This document shows positions 44,728 through 55,525 of a DNA stretch of 64,000 bases, in pieces (the stretch's first letter is position 1; each line of letters begins with the position of its first letter). The DNA is taken from the NCBI GenBank assembly GCA_013339765.2, contig CM023448.1:110683118-110747117 (forward strand), written 5' to 3'. The DNA comes from Haemaphysalis longicornis. Taxonomy: Eukaryota > Arthropoda > Arachnida > Ixodida > Ixodidae. The position numbers and the translations under genes are program-made. The notes under the pieces are model-generated. The model saw nothing but the letters and a program-made list of their open reading frames with translations. It was not told where the DNA came from and did no database searches.

Positions 44728-47258
44728 TTTTTTCAATGGTTTGTCATATCTGAATAATAATATTTGTTATCACGCATATAATCTATTTATGACATCTTTA
44801 TACATTATAACTGGGATTTCGGGTATTTTCGTTTCCTTTTGGTCCGTTTCAGCTACTGCTTCTTGTACGTTTTTGCGGGTTTTCCCCTTTTAGGTCAGTT
44901 TCGGCTATTTCTGTTGAATATTTTTCTACAATGTGGTTTTCAACCATTGGAGGTCCGTTTTGGCTGTTATTTACTTCGGTTCGGGTGGTTTTGTATGCTT
45001 TAGGTACTTTTATGCTGTGATATAATATAACCCCATAAGCAAGCTCAGTGACGGCTGGCTGTACTGACTAGGAAACGCATATACGCATCCCCGCACGTTG
45101 TCGGTGGCAGAACGAGAGTTAGCCTACTGCGTGCCGCGTGAGTGGGGAACGTGACGACATGTGAGTAGAACAAGTGCACGCCCACCACAGAGAGCTCTTA
45201 TTCTGCAGAAGCTGTGGCTTGAAGAGCGGCCAGTCGGCTTGTCGCAGTAATTCGCACCAGAAGAAGAAGAAACGAAAACGAACGCAGAAACGAAAACACG
45301 AAGTAGCAGTGAAAAAATATATGATAAATATTGCTAGGCTTTGGTCTTCAAAAATAATGTTGTAGTCCCTCTCCGAAGACTTCTCTGCCTTGTCATACAT
45401 CTCCGCTGGTGTCCCAACTTCCTGTTGTGGAATGGCTGAAATCTCTGTATTTAATACCTCCTTTGCTTACTATCCCTTTGCTTGATACCTGTCGTAATGT
45501 AGCCCACTGATTTTATTTGTTGTCAACAATTTTTATTCAATTTCATTTTTTTTTTGGGGGGGGGGGGGTATTCTAAGTTCGCCCTTTCTTTATTTTTTGT
45601 AGAATGGAGTGAGGGGACCTGGGTTTAGAAAACCGTAAAAAGGCCAGCTTCTTTCTGCGTTATGTGAAACCCGAGTAACGTGAAACCCGCAATAAACAGG
45701 CAACGGTTATCATGCTATTTCTTGTCACGTGACTAAGGCATTTTCGGCGCCATTTTAGCGGATGTGTGGAAAAGAAGGAACGCATGTGCACAGGCATCCC
45801 TGGCGCTGATCAAGACATGCATTTTAGGGCGCAGTCCTTTGGCGGCCGTCTATGGGCTGAGCCGCGTTGTCGGCGTAACCGACGAACGATGGCAAGACCG
45901 ACGCGTGAAAGAAAAAAGCGAACGATGAACGAAAGCAAAGGAGGAGAGTGTCGCGAAATTGGGAGGGGGAGGGCGGTTCACCGTGGCGGCGGGAGCCAGC
46001 GCTCTCCGAAAGTGTGCGGTGGTAAAAGGGAGGGGGAAGTATGCTGTGCCCGCACGAGGCGCTTGACGGCGCAACCCTTGGCGAAAACGGGAGGGGGGCG
46101 TGCACTTGACTATGATGTGCGTTCGCTTAAAACGCAGTTCGCGGTCCCTTCCTGAGACTCACTTCACGCCGCCGACACAGAGGCTCATCATCGCTGCCGT
46201 CGAGAGAACCCACGAGTGAGTGCTGCCTCAGCGCACTGCTGCTGCGACCAAATATCGCGTTGGGGAGTATCGTAATCGCCAGCCACTTTTTTCCGGCATT
46301 CAGCCGATACCATATATAGTCGGGTACGTAAACAAGGCACAGACCGCAGTAAATTAAGGCCGCGTTGATAACCCGAGCGTCCACACGTTTTTGAACGAGC
46401 TCAATGTCTTATTTTTTTTCTTTTTTGTGTGTGTTTGTGTGCGTCGCGGGAGGGCGGGGGGGTTAGAAGTATAATAAAAACAGCACCGTCTGTCGGAGTT
46501 GTGTGAAGTTAAATTAAAAATAAAACGTAAAAACTATACCGTGCCATTAATATACAGGGTGTCCCAGCTATCATACACCAAGATTTTTATAAAGAGCAAT
46601 GGTGTTACTCGAAGAAAACCTAGCGCATGTTTCCAGTGCAGTGGAGTAGCGGCCGGTTATAAGATTTAACTAATTAATTATGATTAATTATCTCACTCCA
46701 GATCATTCAAGTGTTAATGAGACACTTGTGGGTACCCACGAGAGGAATCCAACTGCGGTATTTTCAGCGACGAACTAGTTGCGTACTCATTCATTCGTAC
46801 TAAAAAAGATACCCCGTGAAACAAGAAAAATACCACGTGACGGCGCTCCCACCCGCATTAGAGTTCCTGTATATCGCTTAGCGCAAGAGTTGCGCGTCTG
46901 ATTTCCACATGCAGCGGGTTCCAGTTCGACAGGAAAGCGCGCTTTCAGTGCTACGCACAAGACCCCGTATTGAGACAGTTCTGCTCAACTGAGCATCGGC
47001 TGTTGTGGAAGCGGCGGCAGCGGCTCAGCTGATAAGCAGCCGAGAATCGTGCGCCAGTTTTGTCCGGCCACCCCTCGCCACTCCTCCTCGCCGCTGCTGC
47101 TGGCGCGGCGGCCTACATACGAGAAGGGTGGCTTTCCCGCACGACCTGGAACTCAGGATGGCGAATGGACGCGCAACTCTGCTCCCCTAGGGGAGCATAT
47201 ACAGGAACTCTAACCCGCATCATAAACCAGCGCCCTCGAACAGGCTGCGTCTGAGTTA
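44728..47258. other. Intron sequence, no gene recognised
   Basis: Poly-G at 45,557-45,568. At 46,555-46,580 ACAGGGTGTCCCAGCTATCA resembles the terminus of a DNA transposon, but no inverted partner was found. The purine-rich block at 45,890-46,110 gives long but featureless frames. Confidence 0.4.
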
Positions 47259-47832
47259 AGCCCGTACTACATGGAGCGATTTCGCCTGCGAATTCGCTGA
47301 TGCGGCGCCGCTCGTGCGGCAAAACCACCTTTTTTCGTTGCTGCGGCAAAGTGCCAAACATTTGAAGCGGTCGAGCAAACGCCGCTCGTGCGGCGTAGAG
47401 GGGCCGGACCTGCGGACAATAGGAGCACAGCTCGGCACCACTTGCACGCTTGGAAACCAGATGGCGTTGCTTTTATGAGCGCGACAAAAGCGCGGGCACA
47501 CCAAAACGTTTGTCTTCTCTGCTGTGTGTGCGTGTGTTGATAAAGAATTGGCGATTCTTATATAAAACCGCAAATAAACTTATATTTACCGCAAACCAGG
47601 TAGAAAAAACTTGCCAAGAATGTAAAAAAAAAAACCACCCTTGATAAAATCACAACAACCTTTGCTGGGGGCAAACTTAATTCAGTCTGCAAACAAGGCG
47701 CATCTGAAATGCGAAAATCGCGGCGTTCGCAGGCCCCACGTAGACGACAATTCCAGGCATTGCGAACTTCGCAAGTGCGAATGTTCGTTCCAGCGGATTC
47801 GCAGGCGAAATTCGCTCCATGTAGAACGGGCT
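47259..47832. mobile_element. Harbinger-like MITE, 574 bp, TTA target duplication
   Basis: The left end AGCCCGTACTACATGGAGCG at 47,259 and right end CGCTCCATGTAGAACGGGCT ending 47,832 are inverted for about 35 bp, including CGCCTGCGAAT / ATTCGCAGGCG. Both ends are flanked by TTA (47,256-47,258 and 47,833-47,835), the 3-bp target size typical of PIF/Harbinger. No transposase frame is visible, and the interior repeats GCCGCTCGTGCGGC. It sits in the COLGALT intron. Confidence 0.75.
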
Positions 47833-48030
47833 TTAGACGGAATGAAATAAAGAAAAGAAAGAAAGAAGCGCAATCGCGACCGAGTTTGTGCCTTATCTTC
47901 CACACGCGCCCACTTACTAAGAAACTATGCACGCGCCCCGCGAAACTTGCCGTTGCTGCTCCTTCCATGCGCGCCCTTATCACGGTGATGCGCTGTCTTT
48001 TCGGACGTGTGACAGGCAAGGCAGTTGCTT

Positions 48031-48166
48031 TCATTGATTGATTGTAGGGTTTAACGCGCCGACGCAACGCAGGCGATGAGGTGCGCCGTAGTGGAGGCCT
48101 CCGGATTAATTTTGACCACCTGGGGATCTTTAACGTGCGCCGAAATCTCGTACACACGGACGTTTT
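48031..48166 (-). mobile_element. SINE 3' part, head replaced by another element
   Basis: The SINE body (TTAACGCGCCGACGCAACGC to CTCGTACACACGGACG) stops at 48,166, exactly where the 48,168 inverted-repeat element begins. This suggests that element inserted into the SINE. Confidence 0.75.
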
Positions 48167-48167
48167 A

Positions 48168-48931
48168 AATGCAGAGCATTTCTTTAACTCACGATGTGAC
48201 CCGGCGTTGTCGGCGTTGGCGTGCCTCGGCGTCCGCAACAGCCGTTCCAGGTGCGCCTTCTCCCCCACTCCTCCTCTCCCGCATCACGCTACCCTCCTCG
48301 CTCTCAACAACAGGTCCGCACCCCTCCCCCTACACTATATAAAAGGGCCCATCTCCCCGCGAGGGGGACTCGAGTAAATGCGTCGCATAGGGGGTGGGTG
48401 TATTGCGTTAACGTTTAGTGTTTGGGGAGTTGGTGGTAGTGAATGCGTTGTATCAGCAGCTTCTTGACGTAGTTTGAATGAGTCAAGGATATAAGGCGCG
48501 TTCGTAGCCGTTCATTCTGTGTCGGTTTTGTGGAGCAGTGGGAAGAGCACCATGTACCTCGCGTTCCGCCCACAGGTAGTGAATGCGTTGTATCAGCAGC
48601 TTCTTGACGCAGTTTGAATGAGTCAAGGATATAAGGCGCGCTCGTAGCCTTCCATTCTGTGTCGGCTTTGTGGCGCAGTGGGTAGAGCACCATGTACCTT
48701 GCGTTCCGCCCGCAGGGTCGTGGGATCGAAACCAGGCGCCGGTAAGTATTATTTTTTTATATAGTGTAGGGGGAGGGGTGTGGACCTCTTGTTGAGAGCG
48801 AGGAGGGTAGCGTGATGCGGGAGAGGAGGAGTGGGCGAGAGGGCGCACCTGGAACGGCTGTTGCGGACGCCGAGGCACGCCAACGCCGACAACGCCGGGT
48901 GACATCGTGAGTTAAAGAAATGCTCTGCATT
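48168..48931. mobile_element. Inverted-repeat element enclosing a tandem duplication
   Basis: The left arm, 48,168 to about 48,350, is inverted at about 48,757-48,931. It includes ATGCAGAGCATTTCTTTAAC, GTTGTCGGCGTTGGCGTGCC, CCGCAACAGCCGTTCCAGGT and ACACTATATAAAA. Arms are about 175 bp. TATATAAAAG at 48,338 and its mirror at 48,760 put a TATA-like box at the inner end of each arm. The inside holds a 140-bp direct duplication. Beyond the right arm, AATAATACTTACCGGCGCCT mirrors 48,737-48,758, so the inversion is more complex than a simple MITE. Confidence 0.7.
48434..48713 (+). repeat. Two 140-bp tandem units with tRNA-like promoter
   Basis: GGTAGTGAATGCGTTGTATC starts at about 48,436 and 48,576. 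Each unit includes TTCTTGACG-AGTTTGAATG and, near its end, TTTGTGG-GCAGTGGG-AGAG, an A-box-like tRNA motif. After the second unit comes GTGGGATCGAAACCAGGC, a B-box-like motif. Confidence 0.8.
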
Positions 48932-49073
48932 AAAAAAAAAATAATACTTACCGGCGCCTGGTTCTGCAGGTATGGTTGACTAACAGCCAAAGCTTTAATA
49001 CAAACAGCATGATCGAAGCCGGCGCTCGTGAGCCATTCCAGCAGCATCTCAAAGCCTCCGTGAAACGGACGGA

Positions 49074-49320
49074 CCCACGTTTGTCTGCTAGGATAAAACG
49101 GTTGTCCTTCCAAGTTTCATAAAACTGTAACTGACACAAAAGCACGCTAACAGACGGCCCCACGTTTGTCTGCTAGGATAAAACGGTTGTCCTTCCAAGT
49201 TCAATTAAACTATAATCGACTCAAAAGTACGCTAACAGATGGCCCCACGTTTGTCTGCTAGGATAAAACGGTTGTCCTTCCAAGTTTCCTTAAACTGTAA
49301 TTGACGCAAAAGTACGCTAA
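49074..49320 (+). repeat. Three tandem copies of an 85-bp unit
   Basis: CCCACGTTTGTCTGCTAGGA starts at 49,074, 49,159 and 49,244 (exact 85-bp period). Units continue TAAAACGGTTGTCCTTCCAA and end ACGCTAA. Differences are point changes and one short indel. Confidence 0.9.
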
Positions 49321-50115
49321 AATGCAACTTACAGACAATCACGTTTTGTTTCTTCGACTTTTTTACAGCGCGTCCCGGTCAATCGGGTTTTGTGTATAGT
49401 GCCCTCGTTTGACGTCGATGTCAAACCACGTTTTCATTGTGGATTGGTACTATTTTTCCATTTCTCAATAACTTAAATCCTTTGGTGGCTGTGACTGCGA
49501 TTTACGCGAATTGACAAGAAGCCTAGTGTAGGTACGTTTCCACTACTGCCGAGAAAGGATACCTGCACGCAATCGGGAGGGAAACGAAATATCAAGTTTA
49601 GCGGAAAAGTACGAATGCCGACGTTCGGTGCTTTCGATGTAGTCACACACGTTTTTTTTTTTAATACTATGTCAAATTATCCGCGTCATTTTGAACAGCG
49701 GTTGCCTGAATGCTCGCGCCAAGTTCCCAACGGCGAGCAACAGAGCCTTCACTGTCACTCACGCGCACAAAAACTGACTGCTCCTCCATATCTAGAGGAC
49801 ACGCCCCTGCGTGGTTGAAAAAGCTTCAGCTTATAAAAATGCAAACATCTGTATGATCCCCTTGCATCGTTTTAAATTATACGCAGCATCACCATCACCG
49901 GGATAAGGAAACATTAAACGACGCATAAGCGTGGAACGCGGCAAACTTTCTGAGTTGTGAAAACTTTCCGCTCCTGCTCGCACGTCATCTTTTGTGGCAG
50001 CGCCTTACGATTCGGGGGTTTCGGTGGGCGCCGCAAGGTGGCGCTACGGGATTTTTCACGCACGATCAACGCCATCGCCCTTCGTCGGGGCCCTTAACGC
50101 TACGCGTTAAAAACG

Positions 50116-50207
<92 letters not shown>

Positions 50208-51110
50208 GCCTCGTTTTCTTGTGGAGACGGGGTACTAGGCTTCATCCCAGAATGGCCGAAAAAGAAAACAAGATCACGGTATTCCCTTGTCGCGCGTGAA
50301 GAGCTCAGTGTGCGGCGCGGCGCTCAAAAGCGGCAAACGCTCGCCGATTGCACATAACCGAATTACTATGCGGAGAACGGCAGCCAACGGGAGTGACCCA
50401 GCTCAGTACTTCAATAACGCTGTGAACTGTGTTCAGCGTTTCACTGACTCATCTGCTGTTCTCACACGTTCCCCAGACGTCCTCTTTACGCGGGGCAAGT
50501 CGTGGGGTGCTAAATGTTCTCTGATTTTATTTATGGCCGAATGGAAACCGTCTCAGTTCGGTGCCCTCATGCTGCATCAGCGTAACACTATCTTGACCCC
50601 GAATTCTCGAGTCAAATACGGCAGCTACGACGGAGCACAAAAAAAGGCAGACACAGGGAAATAACGTAATGGTCTTGGGTATCCTGTTACAGGAACATAA
50701 TCTGAAAGTGGTTCACACTCGGTGCGAATCCACTTTACCCGCGTGGATTCTCACGGGTGTTCGCCCGCTAGCAGTACGTACATCGCCGGCCTTGGTATAT
50801 CGTATATCGCAGTATGTATAGCAGTATGTATAGCAGTACGTATATCGCCGGCTTTTTCGAACGCACAGCAGAGCCAAGAGTGTTCCTTCAGTTTTAAGTT
50901 AGCTCATGAAGTATTTAAATGACTAACCCACGTCACTTGATGATAAAAAAAATTGAGATTTTTAATTCACAAAAGTGGTCTACCTTCACCACCACCAGAG
51001 TCCCTCAATGCTTTCGAAGGACTCTGCCACCACGTAACGGGGTACCGGAAAATTCTTTTTTAAGTCAACGTAAACACAACGCTCTGGTTTTCCTTCACCA
51101 GTATTCAAGT
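49321..51110. other. Intron sequence with (GA)n microsatellite
   Basis: (GA)n covers 50,118-50,206. At 49,995-50,105 lies the inverted partner of the repeat at 41.6 kb. At 50,790-50,850 GTATAGCAGTATGTATAGCA-type units repeat with ATATCG. No gene is visible. Confidence 0.5.
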
Positions 51111-51111
51111 A

Positions 51112-52274
51112 CAGTCGAACACGGATATATCGAACACAGGTATATCGAATTATTGTCTATATCGAACTCATGAATTATCCCCTTGAAAATTCAGTGTAAA
51201 AGTATAGGGATTCGTACGTTTATATCGAACGGTATTTTTCCCGACATTGGGTATATCGAACGCCGCGCGAGCTGAAAGGTGCCCTTCGGCGGTCGCTGCA
51301 CCCCCCCGATTTCCGCGGTCGTTTAGTGCCTTCGCCGAAACCCGACAGGGACAGAAGCCGGGGCCTCGGGGCGCCACGCTTGCCTTCTCATGGATAACTG
51401 GTCGGCCAACCAAACCACCTGCGACCTCGACAACATCGAGCTCAAGTTTCTGCCTCCGAACACAACAGCCAGGCTGCAGCCGCTCGACCGCTCGACTAAG
51501 TCGTTCAAGCTTGGGTACAGGAGGCGACTCCTCGATAGTCTTTTGATGAACCTCCGCGTGGGTACCGAGCTTAAAGTTGACCAGCTGGGGGCCATACACA
51601 TGATGAGGGGTGCCTGGAACAGCGTAAAGCAGAGCGTGGCCAACTGCTTCCGGAAGGCAGGCTTCGTGACGGCTGAATTTTCGGAAGCTTGCGAAGACGG
51701 CGACGACGATGAAGAGGGCATGGACGACACGTTTCGCGAGCTATCGTCCCTTTTCCCGGCTGCTGTTCCAGCCGGAGTGTCTGCTGGCAACTTCGTGAAC
51801 GCTGACAGCAATGTTTAGGCTGTTCCAAGCGCCAGTGACGAGGATATCGTAGCTGCGGTTGCAGGAACTCAGGCTGATAGCTCGAGTGGCGAAGATCGTC
51901 CGGACGAGGATGTGGCTACACGATCGTACCCCACCGGTGAAATGGCGGCTGCGTTCAGCTTCATTCGACGTAGTTGCGGCGACATGGAAGGAACTGGGCT
52001 GTCGCACTTGGATATCCTCGAGAAGATCGAGACCACCGTCTTTAATTCCATATACAGAACGAAGAAGCAGGCCAAGATCAGTGATTTCTTTTCACGCAAA
52101 TAAAGCATCCTGTTCCGTCGTTAGTGCGGAATTAGTTGTCATTCATGAATGCGCCGATCGCTAAGCGGTCGTCCGCCACAGGTGAGGTTTCAGACCATAT
52201 TTTTTATATCGAATTTTTCATATATCGAACTATTTCGCGATCCCCTTGGAGTTCGATATATCCGTGTTCGACTG
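51112..52274 (+). mobile_element. Internally deleted pogo/Tigger DNA transposon with TA duplication
   Basis: Terminal inverted repeats are CAGTCGAACACGGATATATC at 51,112 and GATATATCCGTGTTCGACTG ending 52,274. TA occurs on both sides (51,110-51,111 and 52,275-52,276), as expected for Tc1/mariner-pogo. Sub-terminal ATATCGAA motifs repeat at both ends. The 1.16 kb length and the missing N-terminal DNA-binding and first catalytic parts of the transposase show an internal deletion. It lies in the COLGALT intron, antisense to the gene. Confidence 0.9.
51390..52103 (+). pseudogene. Tigger-like transposase, C-terminal part
   Basis: The frame begins M-D-N-W-S-A-N and continues I-E-L-K-F-L-P-P-N-T-T-A-R-L-Q-P-L-D. 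The Asp of M-D-N and the Asp of Q-P-L-D are 30 residues apart, consistent with the second and third catalytic Asp of pogo-group DDE_1 (CENP-B-related) transposases. Then comes F-K-L-G-Y-R-R-R-L-L, a W-N-S-V-K-Q-S-V-A-N-C-F-R-K-A-G-F block, and an acidic tail. A TAG at 51,816 interrupts, but the same frame stays open to 52,103, ending I-S-D-F-F-S-R-K. The HTH/CENP-B N-terminus and first catalytic Asp are gone, so it cannot be active. Confidence 0.9.
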
Positions 52275-52285
52275 TATACCCTTAG

Positions 52286-52330
<45 letters not shown>

Positions 52331-52614
52331 GATTGATTGATTGATTGATTGATTGATATGATGATCGATGTGATTGATGATTATATGGGGGGTTTAACGC
52401 GCCGACGCAACGCAGGCGGTGAGGCGCGCCGTAGTGGAGGGCTCTGGATTAATTATGACCACCTGGGGATCTTTAACGTGTGCTGAAATCTCGTACACAC
52501 GGGAGTATTTGCTTTTCGCCTCCATCAGAAAAACGGCCGCCGCGGCCGGGAGTCGAACCCACGTTCTCGTGCTCAGCAGCGCAACGCCTTAGCCACTGAG
52601 CCACCGCGGCGGGT
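52286..52614 (-). mobile_element. tRNA-derived SINE with expanded (AATC)n tail
   Basis: An almost complete copy at 52,390-52,614 with its head complement GCCTTAGCCACTGAGCCACC. It is preceded (its 3' side) by a GATT array at 52,286-52,365 that degrades into GATGATCGATGTGATTGATG. Confidence 0.85.
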
Positions 52615-53428
52615 CTATCCCCTTAGTCGCTTCTGATGCTTTTGAGTTTCATCGTCATCACTATCATCAGCAGCAGCAGTAGCAGCAGCTCTCTATCTGC
52701 CCCACTGAAGGACGAAGGCTACAATCCCAAAGATTGCCTCCTTTATCCTGGGTTTTGCGAATGCAATCTTTGCCCCCGTGTTAATTTTTTTTAAGAATCA
52801 GCTGCATCGAGTTCTTGGCTACCACTATTTCGTTTACCGTCCCTTGCGTTCCGTTCAATGTATGGTTCCCTTGTTGTCTGTTATCTGCATTAGATGATCT
52901 GCCCAATTCCACTTCTTTCGGTTAATTTCAACCGAAATGCCTTCCACTAGAGTCCGTTGCACAATCCCCGCAGCCGTTTGCTTTGCCCCTAGCATTTTTC
53001 TTACCATCGGTCGTCTGGCTGATCTAAGTTATACTCAGTTTGGCCGATCTACTGCCTGCTAATTTTCCTGACATTTTATAGTCACAGAACGGAGGACAGT
53101 TCCTTCCTTTTAGTGCATACTAGCACACTCCCGTACAGCAGGCCTGATCGGTTCTGTTGCGTTTCCGTACGCTCTACTTGTCTCTTCCATTTATTTCACT
53201 TCTCGTCCGTCTAATCGACTTTCTTCTCCAGTTCGCCGTTTGTGTCGAGGTAGGCTATACGGCGATGATGAAACGGCATAGAAAAAAAGAGAGAAAAGAG
53301 GCAGAAGGGGTGATAGAGAAGGCAGAAAGTGTTTATCACAACGCGCACGCGCAATGAACCTACGAGAATGTGTAATATCCTGCTCAGACGCGCAGGCGCA
53401 GGAGCGGACGTGGCGAGCGGCGACTCAC
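52615..53428. other. Intron sequence, no gene recognised
   Basis: AGCAGC simple repeat at 52,666-52,690. The phrase CCACTGAAGGACGAAGGC at 52,700 resembles LINE 3' text near 4,520 (CCACTGCAGGACGAAGGC). No coding signal is visible. Confidence 0.4.
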
Positions 53429-53632
53429 TCGGGGTGCTTGTCAAACATGATGGGCAGGTACTCGTCGACGGGCACCATTCGGGGCAGCGGGTCGGCGTCC
53501 ACGAGCTTGCGGGCGCCGGACAGCGTGAGGGCGTAGCACAGCGTCCAGTACGAGTAGTCCACGTGCACCAGCAGCGAGGAGCCGGACACCAGGGGCTCCT
53601 TGGAGCCCGACAGCCGCTTGCGGCCGAGGTAG
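53429..53632 (-). CDS. COLGALT1: Collagen galactosyltransferase (GT25), penultimate exon
   Basis: The exon has acceptor TTCGCTGCAG|C and donor CCCGA|GTGAGT. Its first base completes the AT from the 57,867 exon (Ile), so the junction reads D-W-D-L-I-Y-L-G-R-K-R, a hallmark of the GT25 domain of collagen galactosyltransferases. Further in, it encodes V-D-Y-S-Y-W-T-L-C-Y-A-L-T-L-S-G-A-R-K and ends M-V-P-V-D-E-Y-L-P-I-M-F-D-K-H-P. All are strongly conserved family blocks in the expected order. The exon is 204 nt, with no stop in frame. Third positions are very GC-rich, unlike the surrounding repeats. Confidence 0.93.
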
Positions 53633-54611
53633 CTGCAGCGAAGGGACACGCGTTACGAAAGGAGCACGTCAAGTGCGTGAGAGGCGAATGGGGCTTTCAC
53701 TGCCCCTCTGGTTTGCAGTAATAAGCTACTGCAGTTGAAGTAAAATCCATTGGGTACAAGAGAAGAGCAGCAAGGGGGAAGCCTAGCCCATAGAGGTAGC
53801 CACATAAAGAAGCGTCTGCTACTCTCCATAACAAGCGTAATAATGCGGAAAAGAAGCTGGCTTCTCTCAAGCAACCAAGAAATTTCCCACGTGCGTTCGG
53901 GTCAAAAAGTAATTAAAGAAAGAAACAGAAAGGGGTATTACTAACGCGAATTCGGCTCGTTCGCAATGTTTTGGAGGGCGTAAGCGGGCGGAAACCATGG
54001 ATACGAGTGCGCGTCGGCGAACGATCCTTACAACGACCTGTGCTCGCATGCCCGCTGGTCTCCACGCAAGTCTCCGTAAAGCGCTTAATAACCTTTTTTT
54101 TTACTCTGCGGAAACTTTTACTTCACTGCAGACAGTACCTTGGCGCCCAAGTACGCTTCTCCAGAGGACGGGAAAAATAAAAGAATCGGCGTTGATTTCC
54201 AAGGCCTGTGGTGGGACCTTATAATATTGTGACGTGGCAGCGGAGGCACTGTTCGCCATAAAATATATGAACGGGTAGATACAAGCCGGTAGCTAAGGCA
54301 GCTCCAATGTCCAAGGAACAGCGCGCGTCCGCACAGCTCTTGGCGTCGTCTTCTTTTGCCAAGGTTATGTATACCAGCTTGGCTTCCGATCAGTGCCGTG
54401 GCGCGTATCCCTGAAGGAGAGGTTGGCCTTAACTGAACACCTGACTAACCTTGGCCCCGTCATTTAAGTCCTTTGCCAAGGTACAAGAGCCCGTGGCAAT
54501 ATGATGGCAGGTGATTATGCACAACTCACCGCTGCCCTAATGACGAAAGCAAACTTCTCTCTTTCCAGGAACGAGAGGGAGGGAGGGGGTTACGCATCCC
54601 ATTTACAGTCG
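53633..54611. other. Intron sequence, no gene recognised
   Basis: 4.2 kb intron between the exons at 53.4 and 57.9 kb. This part shows no shared repeats or coding frame. Confidence 0.4.
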
Positions 54612-54952
54612 GCTGCGAGTCGCGTCGTAGTGGAGGGCTACGGACCAATTAGGACCAGATAGAGACCGTTAAGGCGCATCGAAATCTCGACATACAGGGT
54701 CTTGTTTTTCGCCTCCATCAGAAAAAGTGCCGCCGCGGCCGAGACCGAACGCGCATCGCCGAGATCGGCAGCACTGAATACGAGATTTCGGCGCACGTTA
54801 AAGATCCCCATGTGGTCGAAATTAATCCGCAGCCCTCCACTACGGCGCGCCTCGTCGCCTGCGTTGCGTCGGCGCGTTAAACCCCGACAATCAATCAATG
54901 AAATCAAATCGCGAGATCGGCAGCATTAGCCACTAAGTCACCGCGGTGGGTG
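54612..54952 (-). mobile_element. SINE split by a second SINE
   Basis: An antisense SINE (54,612-54,773) stops inside its head region and resumes at 54,913-54,952 (complement of the tRNA head: TTAGCCACTAAGTCACCGCG). The body is moderately diverged. Confidence 0.85.
54774..54912 (+). mobile_element. Nested 5'-truncated SINE with 13-bp target duplication
   Basis: A sense-strand SINE 3' half (CGAGATTTCGGCGCACGTTA to GGCGCGTTAAACCCCGACAA, then TCAATCAATG) is bounded by GAGATCGGCAGCA at 54,761-54,773 and 54,913-54,925. Direct repeats on both sides and 5' truncation indicate target-primed insertion by LINE machinery. The newer SINE is closer to the family consensus than its host. Confidence 0.9.
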
Positions 54953-55054
54953 GGAAATATATGCGACAATATCGCCTGTCACAAAACTATTTACTCCCCG
55001 GCCACGGTCGTTCCGCTGTTCACTCAGGAGAGGAGAGCAAGGCTAAACTGAAGC

Positions 55055-55525
55055 TATACTTGGTTGTACTCCCGCCCAATTTTTTACCAATATCACGGGA
55101 GCGTCGACCGTTCCGCCGACCAGCGCCGTATGATGGGGTGATACGACAAACTCGGCGAGAGTAACCGCATGCGCACTAAGCGAAGGCCGTTGCTTCTGTC
55201 GTCTGCTACGCTGTTCCAAGAGCAGACAGCCACCCCGTACTGCTGTTACCACTCGCTTTCACTTGCCCTCTTCACCCCGTTACCGGCGGTTTGGAGGGTA
55301 GTGTGATAAGCGAATAAAAAAATCGGGGGTGGCTGTCTGCTCTTGGAACAGCCTAGCAGAAGACGACAGCAGCGGCCTTTGCTTAATGCGCATGCGGTTA
55401 CTCTCTCCGAGTTTGTCGTATCACCCCATCATACGGCGCTGATCGACGGAACGGTCGACGCTCCCGTGATATTGGTAAACAATTGGGCGGGTGTACATTA
55501 CAAGTGTCTTGTACAACCAACTATA
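55055..55525. repeat. Long inverted repeat, ~180-bp arms
   Basis: The left arm 55,055-55,236 is mirrored at 55,326-55,525. Shared blocks include TTGGTTGTAC, CGCCCAATT, ACCAATATCACGGGAGCGTC, GTATGATGGGGTGATACGAC, AACCGCATGCGCA and GTTCCAAGAGCAGACAGCCA. The spacer is about 90 bp. The right arm has an extra 18 bp near its end. It is a foldback or MITE-like structure whose transcript would form a long dsRNA hairpin. Confidence 0.9.

Noticed and set aside
46555..46580. DNA transposon terminus ACAGGGTGTCCCAGCT
   Set aside because: No inverted partner or target duplication found nearby, so an element could not be delimited.
48180..48330. Promoter of a host gene (TATATAAAAG at 48,338)
   Set aside because: The TATA-like box is mirrored in the right arm of the inverted-repeat element, so it belongs to the repeat and not to a host gene.
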